DNA from: JAYFNU01 sp964460755
GTDB taxonomy: Bacteria > Bacillota > Clostridia > Oscillospirales > Ruminococcaceae
NCBI GenBank assembly: GCA_964460755.1
Contig: CAYWQL010000002.1
Location: 56,871-120,870, forward strand
Direction of reading: 5' to 3'
Length of the DNA stretch: 64,000 bases
Positions 24,640 to 33,756 of this stretch are shown one piece after another. The first letter of the stretch is position 1. Each line of letters starts with the position of its first letter. The notes beneath the pieces were generated by a model that saw only the letters and a program-made list of their open reading frames with translations, was not told the DNA's origin and did no database searches. Position numbers and translations under genes: made by a program.

Positions 24640-26577
24640 TTGGGACTAACCGCAGCACAAAAAATACTAAAAAGTCATATCGTCGACGGAGAGCTTTTTA
24701 AATCCGCCGAGGTTGGCGTAAGAATCGACCAGACGCTCACGCAGGACGCGACGGGCACCATGGCTTATCTTCAGTTTGAGGCTATGGAAATCCCCCGCGT
24801 AAAAACCGAGCTTTCGGTCGCGTATATCGACCACAACACCCTTCAGTCGGGCTTTGAAAACGCCGACGACCACGCTTTTATCCGCACCGTCGCCAAGAAG
24901 CACGGCATTCGCTATTCCCGCCCGGGCAACGGCATTTGCCACCAGCTTCACCTCGAGCGGTTCGGCAAGCCGGGCAAGACGCTTATCGGCTCGGACAGCC
25001 ACACGCCCACGGGCGGCGGCATAGGTATGCTCGCCTTCGGCGCGGGCGGTCTCGATGTAGCGGTCGCAATGGGCGGCGGCGCGTACTATATCGCTTCGCC
25101 TAAAATCGTCGGTGTTAACCTTACGGGCAAGCTTCAAAACGGAGTCGGAGCAAAGGACATTATCCTTGAAATGCTGCGTCGGCTTTCGGTTAAGGGCAAC
25201 GTCGGGAAGATAATCGAGTATCACGGCGAAGGGGTGCTTTCCCTTTCGGTTCCCGAACGCGCGACGATAACAAATATGGGCGCGGAGCTTGGCGCGACGA
25301 CCTCGCTTTTCCCGAGTGACGAGACTACGAGGGCTTTTCTTAAAGCGCAGGGCCGCGAAGAGGACTACACCGAGCTTAAGGCCGACGACGACGCCGTTTA
25401 CGACGAAACGGTCGACATTAATTTGAGCACGCTTGCCCCGCTTTGCGCCTGCCCTCATATGCCCGACAACGTCAAGACGGTAAAAGAACTCGAGGGAATG
25501 AAAATCGACCAGGTATGTATAGGCTCCTGCACAAACTCCTCCCTTTTTGATATGCTGAAGGTCGCGAAAATATTAAAGGGTAAAACCATCGCGGACGATG
25601 TTTCCCTTGTTATCTCTCCCGGTTCGCGTCAGGTGCTTGAAATGCTTTCAGCCTGCGGCGCGTTAACCGACATTTTAGCGTCGGGCGCAAGGGTTCTCGA
25701 ATGCGCCTGCGGCCCATGCATAGGTATGGGTCAGTCGCCCCAAAGCGGCGGTATAAGCCTTCGTACTTTTAACCGCAACTTTGAGGGAAGAAGCGGAACA
25801 AAGGACGCTATGGTCTATCTTGTCAGTCCCGAAACCGCCGCCGTGAGCGCGATAACCGGCGTGCTTACCGACGCGCGGGAAATGTGCAAGGACCTTGTTG
25901 TCGATATGCCCTCCCGCTTCACGATAAACGACAATATGATAATAGCCCCCGCTGCCGAAAGCGAGGCGGCCTCGGTTGAAATAAGACGAGGACCGAACAT
26001 AAAGCCCTTCCCGATAGCCAAAGCGCTCGACGACAATGTTGCGGCTTCGGTTACTTTAAAGGTCGGCGACAACATAACGACCGACCACATTATGCCCGCG
26101 GGGGCGAAGCTTCTTCCCTTTCGCTCAAACATTCCCGAAATGTCAAAGCACTGCTTCACACGCTGCGACGAGGATTTCCCTGAGCGCGCTAAGGCGGCGG
26201 GAAGCGGAATCATTCTCGGCGGCGAAAACTACGGTCAGGGAAGCTCTCGCGAACACGCCGCGCTTGTTCCGCTCTACCTTGGAACGCGCGCGATAATCGC
26301 GAAAAGCTTTGCGCGTATCCACCGCGACAACCTCGTAAATTCGGGTATCGTTCCGCTTCTTTTTGAAAGCGACGCCGACTATGAAAAGCTTGCGCTCGGC
26401 GACGAGCTTGTAATTGAGGACATAAAGAAATCCGTAGCTTCGGCGGACGACGCAACCATCTTCAACAAAACGCAAAACTATCGCTTTAAAGCGAAAATTG
26501 AACTCAGCGGACGCCACCGCGAAATTCTCGGCGCGGGCGGACTTCTTAATTTAACGAAAGAAAAAGCGGGTAAATAA
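24640..26577 (+). CDS. acn: Aconitate hydratase
   Basis: 645 aa, the compact mitochondrial-like form found in clostridia. Isomerises citrate to isocitrate with a [4Fe-4S] cluster; ligands are in CIGSCTNSS and ACGPCIGMGQSP. Also DSHTPTGGGIGMLAFGAGG and the swivel-domain loop GENYGQGSSREHAALVP. The TTG at 24640 has GGAGG 8 bp upstream and gives MGLTAAQKILKSHIVDGE; the TTG two codons earlier is too close to the ribosome binding site. Followed 2 bp later by icd, a short route from citrate to 2-oxoglutarate. Confidence 0.95.
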   Translation: MGLTAAQKILKSHIVDGELFKSAEVGVRIDQTLTQDATGTMAYLQFEAMEIPRVKTELSVAYIDHNTLQSGFENADDHAFIRTVAKKHGIRYSRPGNGICHQLHLERFGKPGKTLIGSDSHTPTGGGIGMLAFGAGGLDVAVAMGGGAYYIASPKIVGVNLTGKLQNGVGAKDIILEMLRRLSVKGNVGKIIEYHGEGVLSLSVPERATITNMGAELGATTSLFPSDETTRAFLKAQGREEDYTELKADDDAVYDETVDINLSTLAPLCACPHMPDNVKTVKELEGMKIDQVCIGSCTNSSLFDMLKVAKILKGKTIADDVSLVISPGSRQVLEMLSACGALTDILASGARVLECACGPCIGMGQSPQSGGISLRTFNRNFEGRSGTKDAMVYLVSPETAAVSAITGVLTDAREMCKDLVVDMPSRFTINDNMIIAPAAESEAASVEIRRGPNIKPFPIAKALDDNVAASVTLKVGDNITTDHIMPAGAKLLPFRSNIPEMSKHCFTRCDEDFPERAKAAGSGIILGGENYGQGSSREHAALVPLYLGTRAIIAKSFARIHRDNLVNSGIVPLLFESDADYEKLALGDELVIEDIKKSVASADDATIFNKTQNYRFKAKIELSGRHREILGAGGLLNLTKEKAGK

Positions 26578-26579
26578 AA

Positions 26580-27737
26580 ATGATTTTAGACAGAACAGCG
26601 GCGATTGCAAAATTCGAGGAGCTTCTTGACTCCCAGCTCGCACGTTGCGAGCGCATGAAAAAGGACGGCGACTTCGACGATTATTCCAAGCTTGATAAGC
26701 TCGTTATCGGCGTATGCGGCGGCGACGGAATAGGACCCGTTATCTGCCGCGAGGCGGCAAGGGTTCTTCGCTTTATGCTCGACGACGAGGTTAAGGCGGG
26801 AAAAATCGAGTTTCGCGATATTGAAGGACTTACCATAGAAAACCGCATAGCAAAGGGCAAGGCAATCCCAGACGACGTACTCGCGGAATTAAAGCAGTGC
26901 AACGTTATTTTAAAGGGACCGACGACAACTCCTGACGCAAACTATAAAGGTGCGAATATCGGGAGCGCCAACGTCGCGATGAGACGCGAGCTCGACCTGT
27001 TTGCCAACGTTCGCCCCGTAAAGGTACCCGAAAAGGGCATCGACTGGACATTCTTCCGTGAGAACACCGAGGGCGCCTATGCCGTCGGCGATAAGGGAGC
27101 TTCGCTCGAGGGGCTTTCGGTCGACTTTACGATTACGACCGACGATGGCACCAAAAGAATAGCAAAGCTCGCGTATGAATTTGCGAAAAACAACGAAAAA
27201 AAGCGCGTTTCGGTAATAACTAAGGCGAATGTAATAAAAGAAACCGACGGAAAGTTTCTTCGACTTTGCAACGAGGTCGGCGCAAACTATCCCGATATCC
27301 TAACCGACAGCTGGTACGCCGACATACTCACAGCCAAGCTTATCGATGAGGAACGCCGAAATATGTTCGAGGTTATCGTGCTTCCTAACCTTTACGGCGA
27401 TATCATCACCGACGAGGCGGCGCAGATACAGGGCGGCGTCGGCACGGCGGGAAGCGCCAACATCGGCAAGCACTACGCCATGTTCGAGGCTATCCACGGC
27501 TCAGCTCCGCGTATGGTCGAGGAGGGGCGCGACAAATACGCCGACCCCTGTTCTATGCTTCGTGCCGCGGCTCTTCTTCTTAATCATATCGGGAAAATCG
27601 ACAAGGCGGCGAAGCTTGAAAAGGCTCTCGACTTCTGTATGTTCAGCGACAAAAAGCTCGTTATTACAGGTCGCGACACGGGCTGCACCTGCTCGGAATT
27701 CGGCGACTACGTAATGAAAACCATTTCCGAAATGTGA
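26580..27737 (+). CDS. icd: Isocitrate/isopropylmalate dehydrogenase family enzyme (isocitrate dehydrogenase)
   Basis: 385 aa. Substrate motif NVRPVKVPEKGIDWTFFRENTEGAY, GGDGIGPVI near the N-terminus, and NLYGDIITDEAAQIQGGVGTAGSANIG. An N-terminal ~35-residue extension (RTAAIAKFEELLDSQLARCERM) precedes the usual beta strand. Placement after aconitase supports isocitrate as substrate. Cofactor preference (NAD or NADP) cannot be read with certainty. Weak ribosome binding site, probably coupled to acn. Confidence 0.9.
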   Translation: MILDRTAAIAKFEELLDSQLARCERMKKDGDFDDYSKLDKLVIGVCGGDGIGPVICREAARVLRFMLDDEVKAGKIEFRDIEGLTIENRIAKGKAIPDDVLAELKQCNVILKGPTTTPDANYKGANIGSANVAMRRELDLFANVRPVKVPEKGIDWTFFRENTEGAYAVGDKGASLEGLSVDFTITTDDGTKRIAKLAYEFAKNNEKKRVSVITKANVIKETDGKFLRLCNEVGANYPDILTDSWYADILTAKLIDEERRNMFEVIVLPNLYGDIITDEAAQIQGGVGTAGSANIGKHYAMFEAIHGSAPRMVEEGRDKYADPCSMLRAAALLLNHIGKIDKAAKLEKALDFCMFSDKKLVITGRDTGCTCSEFGDYVMKTISEM

Positions 27738-27746
27738 GGATAATCC

Positions 27747-28379
27747 ATGAAAAACAATGACGCCGTTTCCCTTCCCGTTGTAAGACGGCTTCCCCGTTAT
27801 TATCGTTTTTTATGCGAACTCAAAAAAAGCGGTATTGTTCGGATTTCCTCGAAGGAGCTTGCGAAGCAGATGAACCTCACCGCGTCGCAAATTCGTCAAG
27901 ACCTCAACTGCTTTGGCGGCTTCGGTCAACAGGGCTATGGCTACAACGTCGACCAGCTCTCAAACGAAATTGAACAAATTCTTTGTCTTGACGACAATCT
28001 TCCGACAATACTTATCGGCGTGGGAAACCTCGGGCGCGCGCTTTCTTCCTTTCTTTTTGAGGCAAAGGGAATACGTCTTATCGGGCTTTTTGACAAAAAT
28101 CCAAAGAGCATTTCCGAGCACAATCCTGAATTAGACGTGATGAGCATAGCCCGACTTGATGAGTTTTGCGCCGAAAACGCCCCCAAGCTCGCGATACTTT
28201 GTATTCCAAGCGAGCACGCTCAGTCTATGGCGGAAAAATTAGTTTCTCTCGGCATTGAGGGCTTTTGGAACTTCAGCCATGTCGACCTGCGGCTCGACAG
28301 CTCGATAAGCGTTGAAAATGTCCACCTGACGGACAGTCTGATGACGCTTTGCTACAATACCCACAAAAAAAACAAATAA
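27747..28379 (+). CDS. rex: Redox-sensing transcriptional repressor Rex
   Basis: 210 aa. N-terminal winged helix (RISSKELAKQMNLTASQIRQDLNCFGGFG) and a Rossmann domain ILIGVGNLGRAL that reads the NADH/NAD+ ratio. A domain-swapped C-terminal helix completes it. Last gene of the acn-icd-rex operon (GAGG upstream, 9-bp gap), linking oxidative-branch citrate metabolism to redox control. Ends at a strong terminator. Confidence 0.96.
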   Translation: MKNNDAVSLPVVRRLPRYYRFLCELKKSGIVRISSKELAKQMNLTASQIRQDLNCFGGFGQQGYGYNVDQLSNEIEQILCLDDNLPTILIGVGNLGRALSSFLFEAKGIRLIGLFDKNPKSISEHNPELDVMSIARLDEFCAENAPKLAILCIPSEHAQSMAEKLVSLGIEGFWNFSHVDLRLDSSISVENVHLTDSLMTLCYNTHKKNK

Positions 28380-28385
28380 CCCCCT

Positions 28386-28413
28386 GCGGGCAAAGCCAAC
28401 GGGCTTTGCCCGC
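28386..28413 (+). terminator. Terminator after rex
   Basis: GCGGGCAAAGCC-AACG-GGCTTTGCCCGC, 12-bp stem, followed by TCTTTGTTTTT. Confidence 0.92.
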
Positions 28414-28425
28414 TCTTTGTTTTTA

Positions 28426-28434
28426 TGGTATAAT
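28426..28434 (+). promoter_or_regulatory. Extended -10 promoter of bceRS
   Basis: TGGTATAAT, directly after the rex terminator T-tract. No good -35 is possible because that position is inside the terminator stem. Confidence 0.6.
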
Positions 28435-28479
28435 AACGAAAATAAGTATTATTGTCCTATGACTGTAATGAGGTTGACT

Positions 28480-29160
28480 ATGTATAAGATATATGTAGTA
28501 GAAGACGACAGCACCATTGCTTCACTGTTAAAGGAGAGCCTTGACAGGTGGGGCTTTGAGAGCTATTGCTGCACCGACTTTTCGACGGTGCTCGACGAAT
28601 TTCTTGCCATTCGTCCCGACCTTGTCCTTCTTGATATCTCGCTTCCCTACTACAACGGCTTCTACTGGTGCGCCGAAATACGAAAAATAACGAAAACGCC
28701 CATTATCTTTGTTTCCTCTCACACAGAAAGCATGGATATAGTTATGGCGGTCAATATGGGGGCGGACGACTATATCACCAAGCCCTTTTTTGCCGACGTG
28801 ATAATCGCGAAGATAACCGCCGTGCTCCGAAGAACCTACAGCTACACCGACGACACTCCGGTAAATTTGTTAACGGCGAAAGGGGCAAATCTTAATCTTT
28901 CGACGGGTATTTTAAGCGTTGGCGAAACGAATGTGTCGCTTACGAAAAATGAGCTCAGGATTTTGAGCGTGCTTTTGGAAAGCAAAAATAATATTATTTC
29001 GCGTGAAAATATAATGAAAGCCCTTTGGGACAGCGAAAGCTTTATCGACGACAACACCCTTACGGTCAATATAAACCGTCTTCGCGCAAAGCTTCGCGAC
29101 GCGGGGCTTGACGATTTTATTTCGACCAAGAAAGGCTTGGGGTACTGTATATATGATTAA
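28480..29160 (+). CDS. bceR: Response regulator, OmpR family, BceR type
   Basis: 226 aa. Receiver domain with acidic pair EDD, phosphoacceptor Asp in LVLLDISLPYYNGF and Lys in DYITKPF; C-terminal winged helix (LTKNELRILSVLLES, DNTLTVNINRLRAKL). The genomic partner set (sensor without a periplasmic loop, BceAB transporter) identifies the Bce type. Start set by GAGGT 7 bp before ATG; the longer upstream frame would cross the -10. Overlaps bceS by 8 bp. Confidence 0.93.
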   Translation: MYKIYVVEDDSTIASLLKESLDRWGFESYCCTDFSTVLDEFLAIRPDLVLLDISLPYYNGFYWCAEIRKITKTPIIFVSSHTESMDIVMAVNMGADDYITKPFFADVIIAKITAVLRRTYSYTDDTPVNLLTAKGANLNLSTGILSVGETNVSLTKNELRILSVLLESKNNIISRENIMKALWDSESFIDDNTLTVNINRLRAKLRDAGLDDFISTKKGLGYCIYD

Positions 29161-30124
29161 AGGCTATATTCGCTATCGACGCACAATGCTTTGCGCGTCG
29201 CTCGCAGCGGTGGGCGTGTTCCCCTCGATTATGCTCCTTACGGGCACAAGGCTTGACCTCACGCTGTATTCTGTCGCGATTTATCTTTTTATTATCGTCG
29301 GCTTCGTCGTTTTGGACAGCTTCCGATATGCGAACAAGGTCAAGCGCCTTTCGGAAATTGGCGAGCACATTACCCGTACCACCCACGACTATCCCGAAAG
29401 CGAAAACAATATCGAACAGCTTTATTCCGGTATCATCGCTTCGCTGTATGCCCTTATGGACGACGAACGGCGCGAGCTTGTCAACGAATACGGTGAACAG
29501 GTGGATTACTATACCATGTGGCTTCACCAGATAAAAACGCCCATTTCCGCCATGCGGCTCGCTATTGACAACGACAAAAACCAAAACCCCGTTTACGAGC
29601 AGGAGCTTTTTAAAATCGAGCGATACGTCGAAATGGCGCTTCAGTACGTTAAGCTTAAGAACATCGAGAACGACCTTTGTCTTTTGCCTTACAGCCTTGA
29701 CGAAATTCTTCTTGATTGTATTAAAAGGTACTCCGCTCCCTTTATTTACAAAAATCTTTCGGTCGATTTCAAGCATACGGAAACAACCGTTATAACAGAT
29801 AAAAAGTGGCTGTCCTTTATAATCGAACAGCTTTTGAGCAACGCCGTCAAGTATACAATGACGGGCGGAATAAAAATTTACAAATCGGGCTACGGCTTCG
29901 TAATAGAGGACAGCGGCATAGGCATACGCGCCGAAGACCTTAATCGCGTCTTTGAAAAGGGGTATACAGGCTACAACGGGCGGCTCGACAACCGCGCAAG
30001 CGGCTTGGGACTTTATATGGCGTCTAATATCGCCAAGCGCCTTAATATAACCCTTTCGGTCGCCTCGAAGGTTAAGAAGGGAACCAAGATGACGGTTGCC
30101 TTTTCGGGAAATGTTGAAAAATAG
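29153..30124 (+). CDS. bceS: Intramembrane-sensing histidine kinase, BceS type
   Basis: 323 aa. Two membrane segments near the N-terminus (~12-32 and 36-55) with almost no extracytoplasmic loop, the mark of intramembrane sensors that respond to their ABC transporter. The H-box YYTMWLHQIKTPISAMRL holds the phosphorylated His; N-box LLSNAVKYT and G-boxes EDSGIGI and ASGLGLYMA follow. The ATG overlaps the bceR stop. Terminator hairpin downstream. Confidence 0.92.
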   Translation: MIKGYIRYRRTMLCASLAAVGVFPSIMLLTGTRLDLTLYSVAIYLFIIVGFVVLDSFRYANKVKRLSEIGEHITRTTHDYPESENNIEQLYSGIIASLYALMDDERRELVNEYGEQVDYYTMWLHQIKTPISAMRLAIDNDKNQNPVYEQELFKIERYVEMALQYVKLKNIENDLCLLPYSLDEILLDCIKRYSAPFIYKNLSVDFKHTETTVITDKKWLSFIIEQLLSNAVKYTMTGGIKIYKSGYGFVIEDSGIGIRAEDLNRVFEKGYTGYNGRLDNRASGLGLYMASNIAKRLNITLSVASKVKKGTKMTVAFSGNVEK

Positions 30125-30130
30125 GGAATA

Positions 30131-30144
30131 TTACAAAAATGTAA
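30131..30144. promoter_or_regulatory. Bce-type response-regulator binding site
   Basis: TTACA-AAAA-TGTAA is a perfect inverted repeat matching the published BceR-class consensus TNACA-N4-TGTAA. It lies ~31 bp upstream of the candidate -35 (~30175) and ~55 bp upstream of the candidate -10 TATACT (30199-30204) of bceAB, a position fit for activation. Confidence 0.75.
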
Positions 30145-30149
30145 GATTG

Positions 30150-30194
30150 AACGAAGAAATGTAAGCCAAATCTATGGCAACGCGTTTCTTCGTT
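30150..30194 (+). terminator. Terminator of bceRS inside the bceAB promoter region
   Basis: AACGAAGAAA pairs with TTTCTTCGTT across a 25-nt loop that holds an inner GCCA/TGGC stem; TTTG follows. It separates low-level bceRS transcription from induced bceAB. Confidence 0.6.
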
Positions 30195-30240
30195 TTTGTA
30201 TACTGGACGTGTAAGATGAAATCGAAAGGAATTATTAGAA

Positions 30241-31008
30241 ATGGAACTTTTAGAAGTCAAACACATCAAGAAGATATACAACACACGCCTTGGCTCTAAC
30301 CAGTGCGTCGCGCTCAAGGACGTTAGCTTTAACGTCGCGGCGGGCGAGTTTGTCGCCATAATGGGCGCGTCGGGCTCGGGCAAAACAACCCTGCTTAATA
30401 TCTTGGCGTCGCTCGACAAGCCGACCGAGGGCGAGGTTATATTAGAGGGCCAGAGCTTTAAATCCATAAAGGACAAGGAGCTTTCGCTTTTCAGAAGAAC
30501 CAACCTTGGCTTTGTTTTTCAGGACTTTAATCTTCTCGACACCTTTTCGATAAAGGACAATATTCTTCTTCCGCTCGTGCTTTCGAACACCCGCGTTGAG
30601 GAAATGAAGGCGAGGGTTGCCCCGCTCGCAAAGGGGTTTGGCATAGACGAGCTACTCGACAAATTCCCGTATGAAGTCAGCGGAGGAGAAAAACAGCGCG
30701 CCGCAGTCGCCCGCGCGGTTATCACAAACCCGAAAATCATTCTCGCCGACGAACCGACGGGCGCGCTCGATTCGAAGGCGTCGGCCAACCTGCTTTCAAA
30801 GTTCACCGAGCTCAACCGCGCCGGACAGACCATACTGATGGTCACGCACAGCACCAACGCCGCAAGCTACGCCAACCGCGTGCTTTTCATAAAGGACGGC
30901 GAACTCTTTAATCAAATTTATAAGGGCGACGTTTCAAGAAGAGAGTTTTTCGACAAAATCGTTTCTACCCTCTCGGTGCTTTCCGACGGAGGTGTTGACA
31001 TTGGGTAA
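30241..31008 (+). CDS. bceA: ABC transporter ATP-binding protein, BceA type
   Basis: 255 aa MacB/LolD-family ATPase. Walker A GASGSGKTTLL (~40-50), Q-loop VFQDFNLLD, signature VSGGEKQRAAVARAV, Walker B IILADEPTGALD, H-loop VTHS. Powers BceB, which removes antimicrobial peptides from lipid II-cycle targets and signals flux to BceS. GAAAGGA lies upstream. Preceded by the Bce operator. Confidence 0.94.
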   Translation: MELLEVKHIKKIYNTRLGSNQCVALKDVSFNVAAGEFVAIMGASGSGKTTLLNILASLDKPTEGEVILEGQSFKSIKDKELSLFRRTNLGFVFQDFNLLDTFSIKDNILLPLVLSNTRVEEMKARVAPLAKGFGIDELLDKFPYEVSGGEKQRAAVARAVITNPKIILADEPTGALDSKASANLLSKFTELNRAGQTILMVTHSTNAASYANRVLFIKDGELFNQIYKGDVSRREFFDKIVSTLSVLSDGGVDIG

Positions 31009-33040
31009 CGGGTTCTATTGGAAGCTGGCAAAAAACAATCTTATTCGAAACAAACAGATGTACGGTCCTTACGTCATCGCCTCGATGATAATGTCAGCAA
31101 TGTTTTTTATAATAATAAACACCGTTTTATCTCGCAGCGTAAACGGAGTTAATTACGACGGAACGCTTGCTTTTATGCTTATTCTCGGTATCGTGATTAT
31201 GGCGATATTCACCGTCGGATATATGCTTTATATCAACAGCTTTTTAATCAAACGCCGCAAAAAGGAATTCGGTCTTTACGGCATTTTGGGACTTGAAAAG
31301 CGGCACGTTTCAAAAATCGTTCGTATCGAAAGCCGCATACTTAATACCGTTTCTCTTTCCCTCGGGCTTCTGTGCGGCACGGTTTTCGGTCGTCTGATAT
31401 TTATGCTTCTTATGAAGGCCGCGAAAATCGCCGACGGCGAATTCAGACTTTCGCCGACCGCTTATCTTATTACGGCGGGAATGTTTATTGTAATTTTCCT
31501 TGTATCGTCGATTTATAACCAGCTTCAGGTTCGTCTCGCTAACCCAATCGACCTGATTAACGGCGAAAAGAAGGGCGAAAAGAAGCTTCGCGGAATTATT
31601 CCCATCACCATTCTCGGCGTACTGTCGCTCGGCGCGGCGTACACCTTCTCCATTATCGTCAAGGTCGGAGCGCTTGCGATAACCTTATTTTGGCCCGCGG
31701 TGCTGCTCGTAATTATCGGCACCTATTGCCTGTTCAAGGCGGGAAGTCAGTTTGTTTTGGGCGCGCTTAAGAAGAACGAAAAGTTCTACTATAAGCCACA
31801 GAACTTCATCTCGATTTCCTCGCTTATGTACCGTCTTAAGCAAAACGCGTCGGGACTTTTTAATATCTGTATTCTTTGCACGATGGTGCTCATAACCGTT
31901 TCGGGCGTATGCTCGCTGTATTTCGGTCAGGAAACAATAGTTAAAAAGCAGAACCCCTGCGACGTTGAAATCGAAGTCGGCTACGACAAGCGTCTCGATA
32001 TGCCAGATATGTCCCTTGCCGAGAACGCGATAAACGCTCTCGCGGCGGAAACGGGCGTGACGGTTGACGATTTTATACACTATTATTCTATGCGGGATTC
32101 GGTACTTCTCGACGGCGGCATTTTCACCTTCAAAGACGAAACCGCTGAGCTCAAAATTTCCGATCTCAACGATTACAACAAAATCTATCCCCTATTCATA
32201 ATAACCGTCGACGACTTTAACCGCATAACGGGAAGCAACGCTACCCTTGCGCAGGACGAAATCATTATCCTTACCGACAAGGAAATCAACGACAAAACAG
32301 CGGTTAATATTAACGGCTCGACGTACAAGATAAACGCCGTTCTTTCCGACACCCCCTTCACCGACTGCAAGAACAGTCAGCGACTTAACGGGTTGTATTT
32401 CGTCGCGGGAAATCTTGAAAGCGCCGATGCCCTTCGATATGCCGTTAATCCCGGTCTTTCGATAGATAAATACTTCGGCGAATACATCGCTATGCAGAAC
32501 GTTATGATAAACTACACGGGCGAAACAGACGCCCGTCTTGCCTTCGGCGATGTTGCGGGGCGCACGGTGTACGATGCAATTCGTCCGTCGCTTGACGGCG
32601 CGACCTATTCGTCAAACTGCATCGACACCAACCGTCTTGGCGGTTACGCGATATACGGTGGACTTCTCTTCCTCGGAATTTTCTTTGCTATACTCTTCCT
32701 TGTTAACACTGTGACGATAATGTATTTCAAGCAGGTTTCCGAAGGGTATGAAGACCGGGAAAGATATGTTATACTGCAAAAAGTGGGAATGAGCGACCAA
32801 GAGGTCAAAAAAACAATTAACCGTCAGGTTGTTACCCTGTTCTTTTTGCCCCTCGCCGTTGCGCTCATCCATCTGCTTGTAGCGAGCAACCTGCTTGTCC
32901 TCATTCTTTCGGCGCTTATTCTTACCGAGTTCGGCACCGTTATTACGACAATTTTGATTACCGGCGCAATCTTCTCGGTTGTGTACGTTATCGTCTTTAA
33001 GACAACCGCAAAGGTTTATTACAGACTTGTAAAGTGGTGA
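31001..33040 (+). CDS. bceB: ABC transporter permease, BceB type (FtsX family)
   Basis: 679 aa. Expected 10 membrane helices: one near the N-terminus, FtsX-like groups at ~55-180 and ~200-300, and the last three from ~548. A large extracytoplasmic domain (~310-540) lies between helices 7 and 8, the peptide-sensing part. TTG start with GGAGG 8 bp upstream, overlapping bceA by 8 bp. Followed 4 bp later by a transglycosylase gene, which is not part of standard bce operons. Confidence 0.9.
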   Translation: MGNGFYWKLAKNNLIRNKQMYGPYVIASMIMSAMFFIIINTVLSRSVNGVNYDGTLAFMLILGIVIMAIFTVGYMLYINSFLIKRRKKEFGLYGILGLEKRHVSKIVRIESRILNTVSLSLGLLCGTVFGRLIFMLLMKAAKIADGEFRLSPTAYLITAGMFIVIFLVSSIYNQLQVRLANPIDLINGEKKGEKKLRGIIPITILGVLSLGAAYTFSIIVKVGALAITLFWPAVLLVIIGTYCLFKAGSQFVLGALKKNEKFYYKPQNFISISSLMYRLKQNASGLFNICILCTMVLITVSGVCSLYFGQETIVKKQNPCDVEIEVGYDKRLDMPDMSLAENAINALAAETGVTVDDFIHYYSMRDSVLLDGGIFTFKDETAELKISDLNDYNKIYPLFIITVDDFNRITGSNATLAQDEIIILTDKEINDKTAVNINGSTYKINAVLSDTPFTDCKNSQRLNGLYFVAGNLESADALRYAVNPGLSIDKYFGEYIAMQNVMINYTGETDARLAFGDVAGRTVYDAIRPSLDGATYSSNCIDTNRLGGYAIYGGLLFLGIFFAILFLVNTVTIMYFKQVSEGYEDRERYVILQKVGMSDQEVKKTINRQVVTLFFLPLAVALIHLLVASNLLVLILSALILTEFGTVITTILITGAIFSVVYVIVFKTTAKVYYRLVKW

Positions 33041-33044
33041 TACT

Positions 33045-33671
33045 GTGAAAAAGGTCAAAACCAAAAAGATAATAAAGCTTGTCGTCTGGCTCATAATTCT
33101 TGCCGTAGTCGCGGCGGGAGTACTTAAGTTCGCACCCATAGTCGTCGGCGGCTACCGAATGTACAAAAACGCCTTTGACGAGGAAGCCTTCCTTGAAATG
33201 GTCGACGACATCAGAAGTAGTGACGGCTATGTTACAATCGACGAGATTTCGACCGAATATACCACAAAACTCGTTTCCGTCGAGGACCACCGATTTTACT
33301 ATCATTTTGGAATCGACCCCATTGCCATATGCCGCGCCGTTTCGGTCGACATTATGTGCGGACGAATCGTCGAGGGGGGAAGCACAATAACACAACAGCT
33401 TGCGAAAAACCTGCTTTTCACCCACGACCAAACCTACGAGCGAAAGGTCGCGGAGGTCTTCGCGTCGACACAGATTGAACGGCTTTTTACAAAGGACGAA
33501 ATCCTTGAGCTTTACTGCAACGTCATCTACTACGGCGAGGACTGCTACGGTATATATAATGCTTCAGAGCATTATTACGACATACTTCCAAGCCAGCTTG
33601 ACGCCGAAGAGGCGGCGGCAATGGTGCGAACCATTCGCTCGCCGAACACCCTCAATCCAAACTGCGCCTGA
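33045..33671 (+). CDS. mtgA: Monofunctional peptidoglycan glycosyltransferase (GT51)
   Basis: 208 aa. One membrane anchor (~10-30), then the GT51 motifs: LVSVEDHRFYYHFGID with the catalytic Glu, EGGSTITQQLAKNLLF, and the ELYCNVIYYGEDCYGI segment. No transpeptidase domain. Polymerises lipid II into glycan chains. GTG start 4 bp after bceB, so it is made with the bacitracin-type resistance transporter, which suggests a dedicated envelope-repair role. Confidence 0.93.
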   Translation: MKKVKTKKIIKLVVWLIILAVVAAGVLKFAPIVVGGYRMYKNAFDEEAFLEMVDDIRSSDGYVTIDEISTEYTTKLVSVEDHRFYYHFGIDPIAICRAVSVDIMCGRIVEGGSTITQQLAKNLLFTHDQTYERKVAEVFASTQIERLFTKDEILELYCNVIYYGEDCYGIYNASEHYYDILPSQLDAEEAAAMVRTIRSPNTLNPNCA

Positions 33672-33722
33672 TTAGTTTTTAAGCGGAGCGTTTTAACGTT
33701 CCAATTAAAATATTGTGCGCGT

Positions 33723-33754
33723 GAACGCCGCCCGTTTTATTATGGGCGGCGTTC
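33723..33754. terminator. Bidirectional hairpin between mtgA and feoB
   Basis: GAACGCCGCCC-GTTTTATTAT-GGGCGGCGTTC, an 11-bp GC-rich stem between convergent genes; the flanking T-tracts are modest. Confidence 0.75.
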
Positions 33755-33756
33755 AG

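Noticed and set aside
24545..24640. Rex operator upstream of acn
   Set aside because: TTGTG and TTGACAA halves are present but spacing does not give TTGTTAA-N4-TTAACAA.
24667..25458. Long minus-strand open frame opposite the aconitase gene
   Set aside because: Antisense shadow caused by codon bias; low-complexity Arg/Ala-rich translation, no ribosome binding site, and the sense frame is a clear aconitase.
29117..29776. 219-codon minus-strand frame opposite bceS
   Set aside because: Antisense shadow of a clear histidine kinase.
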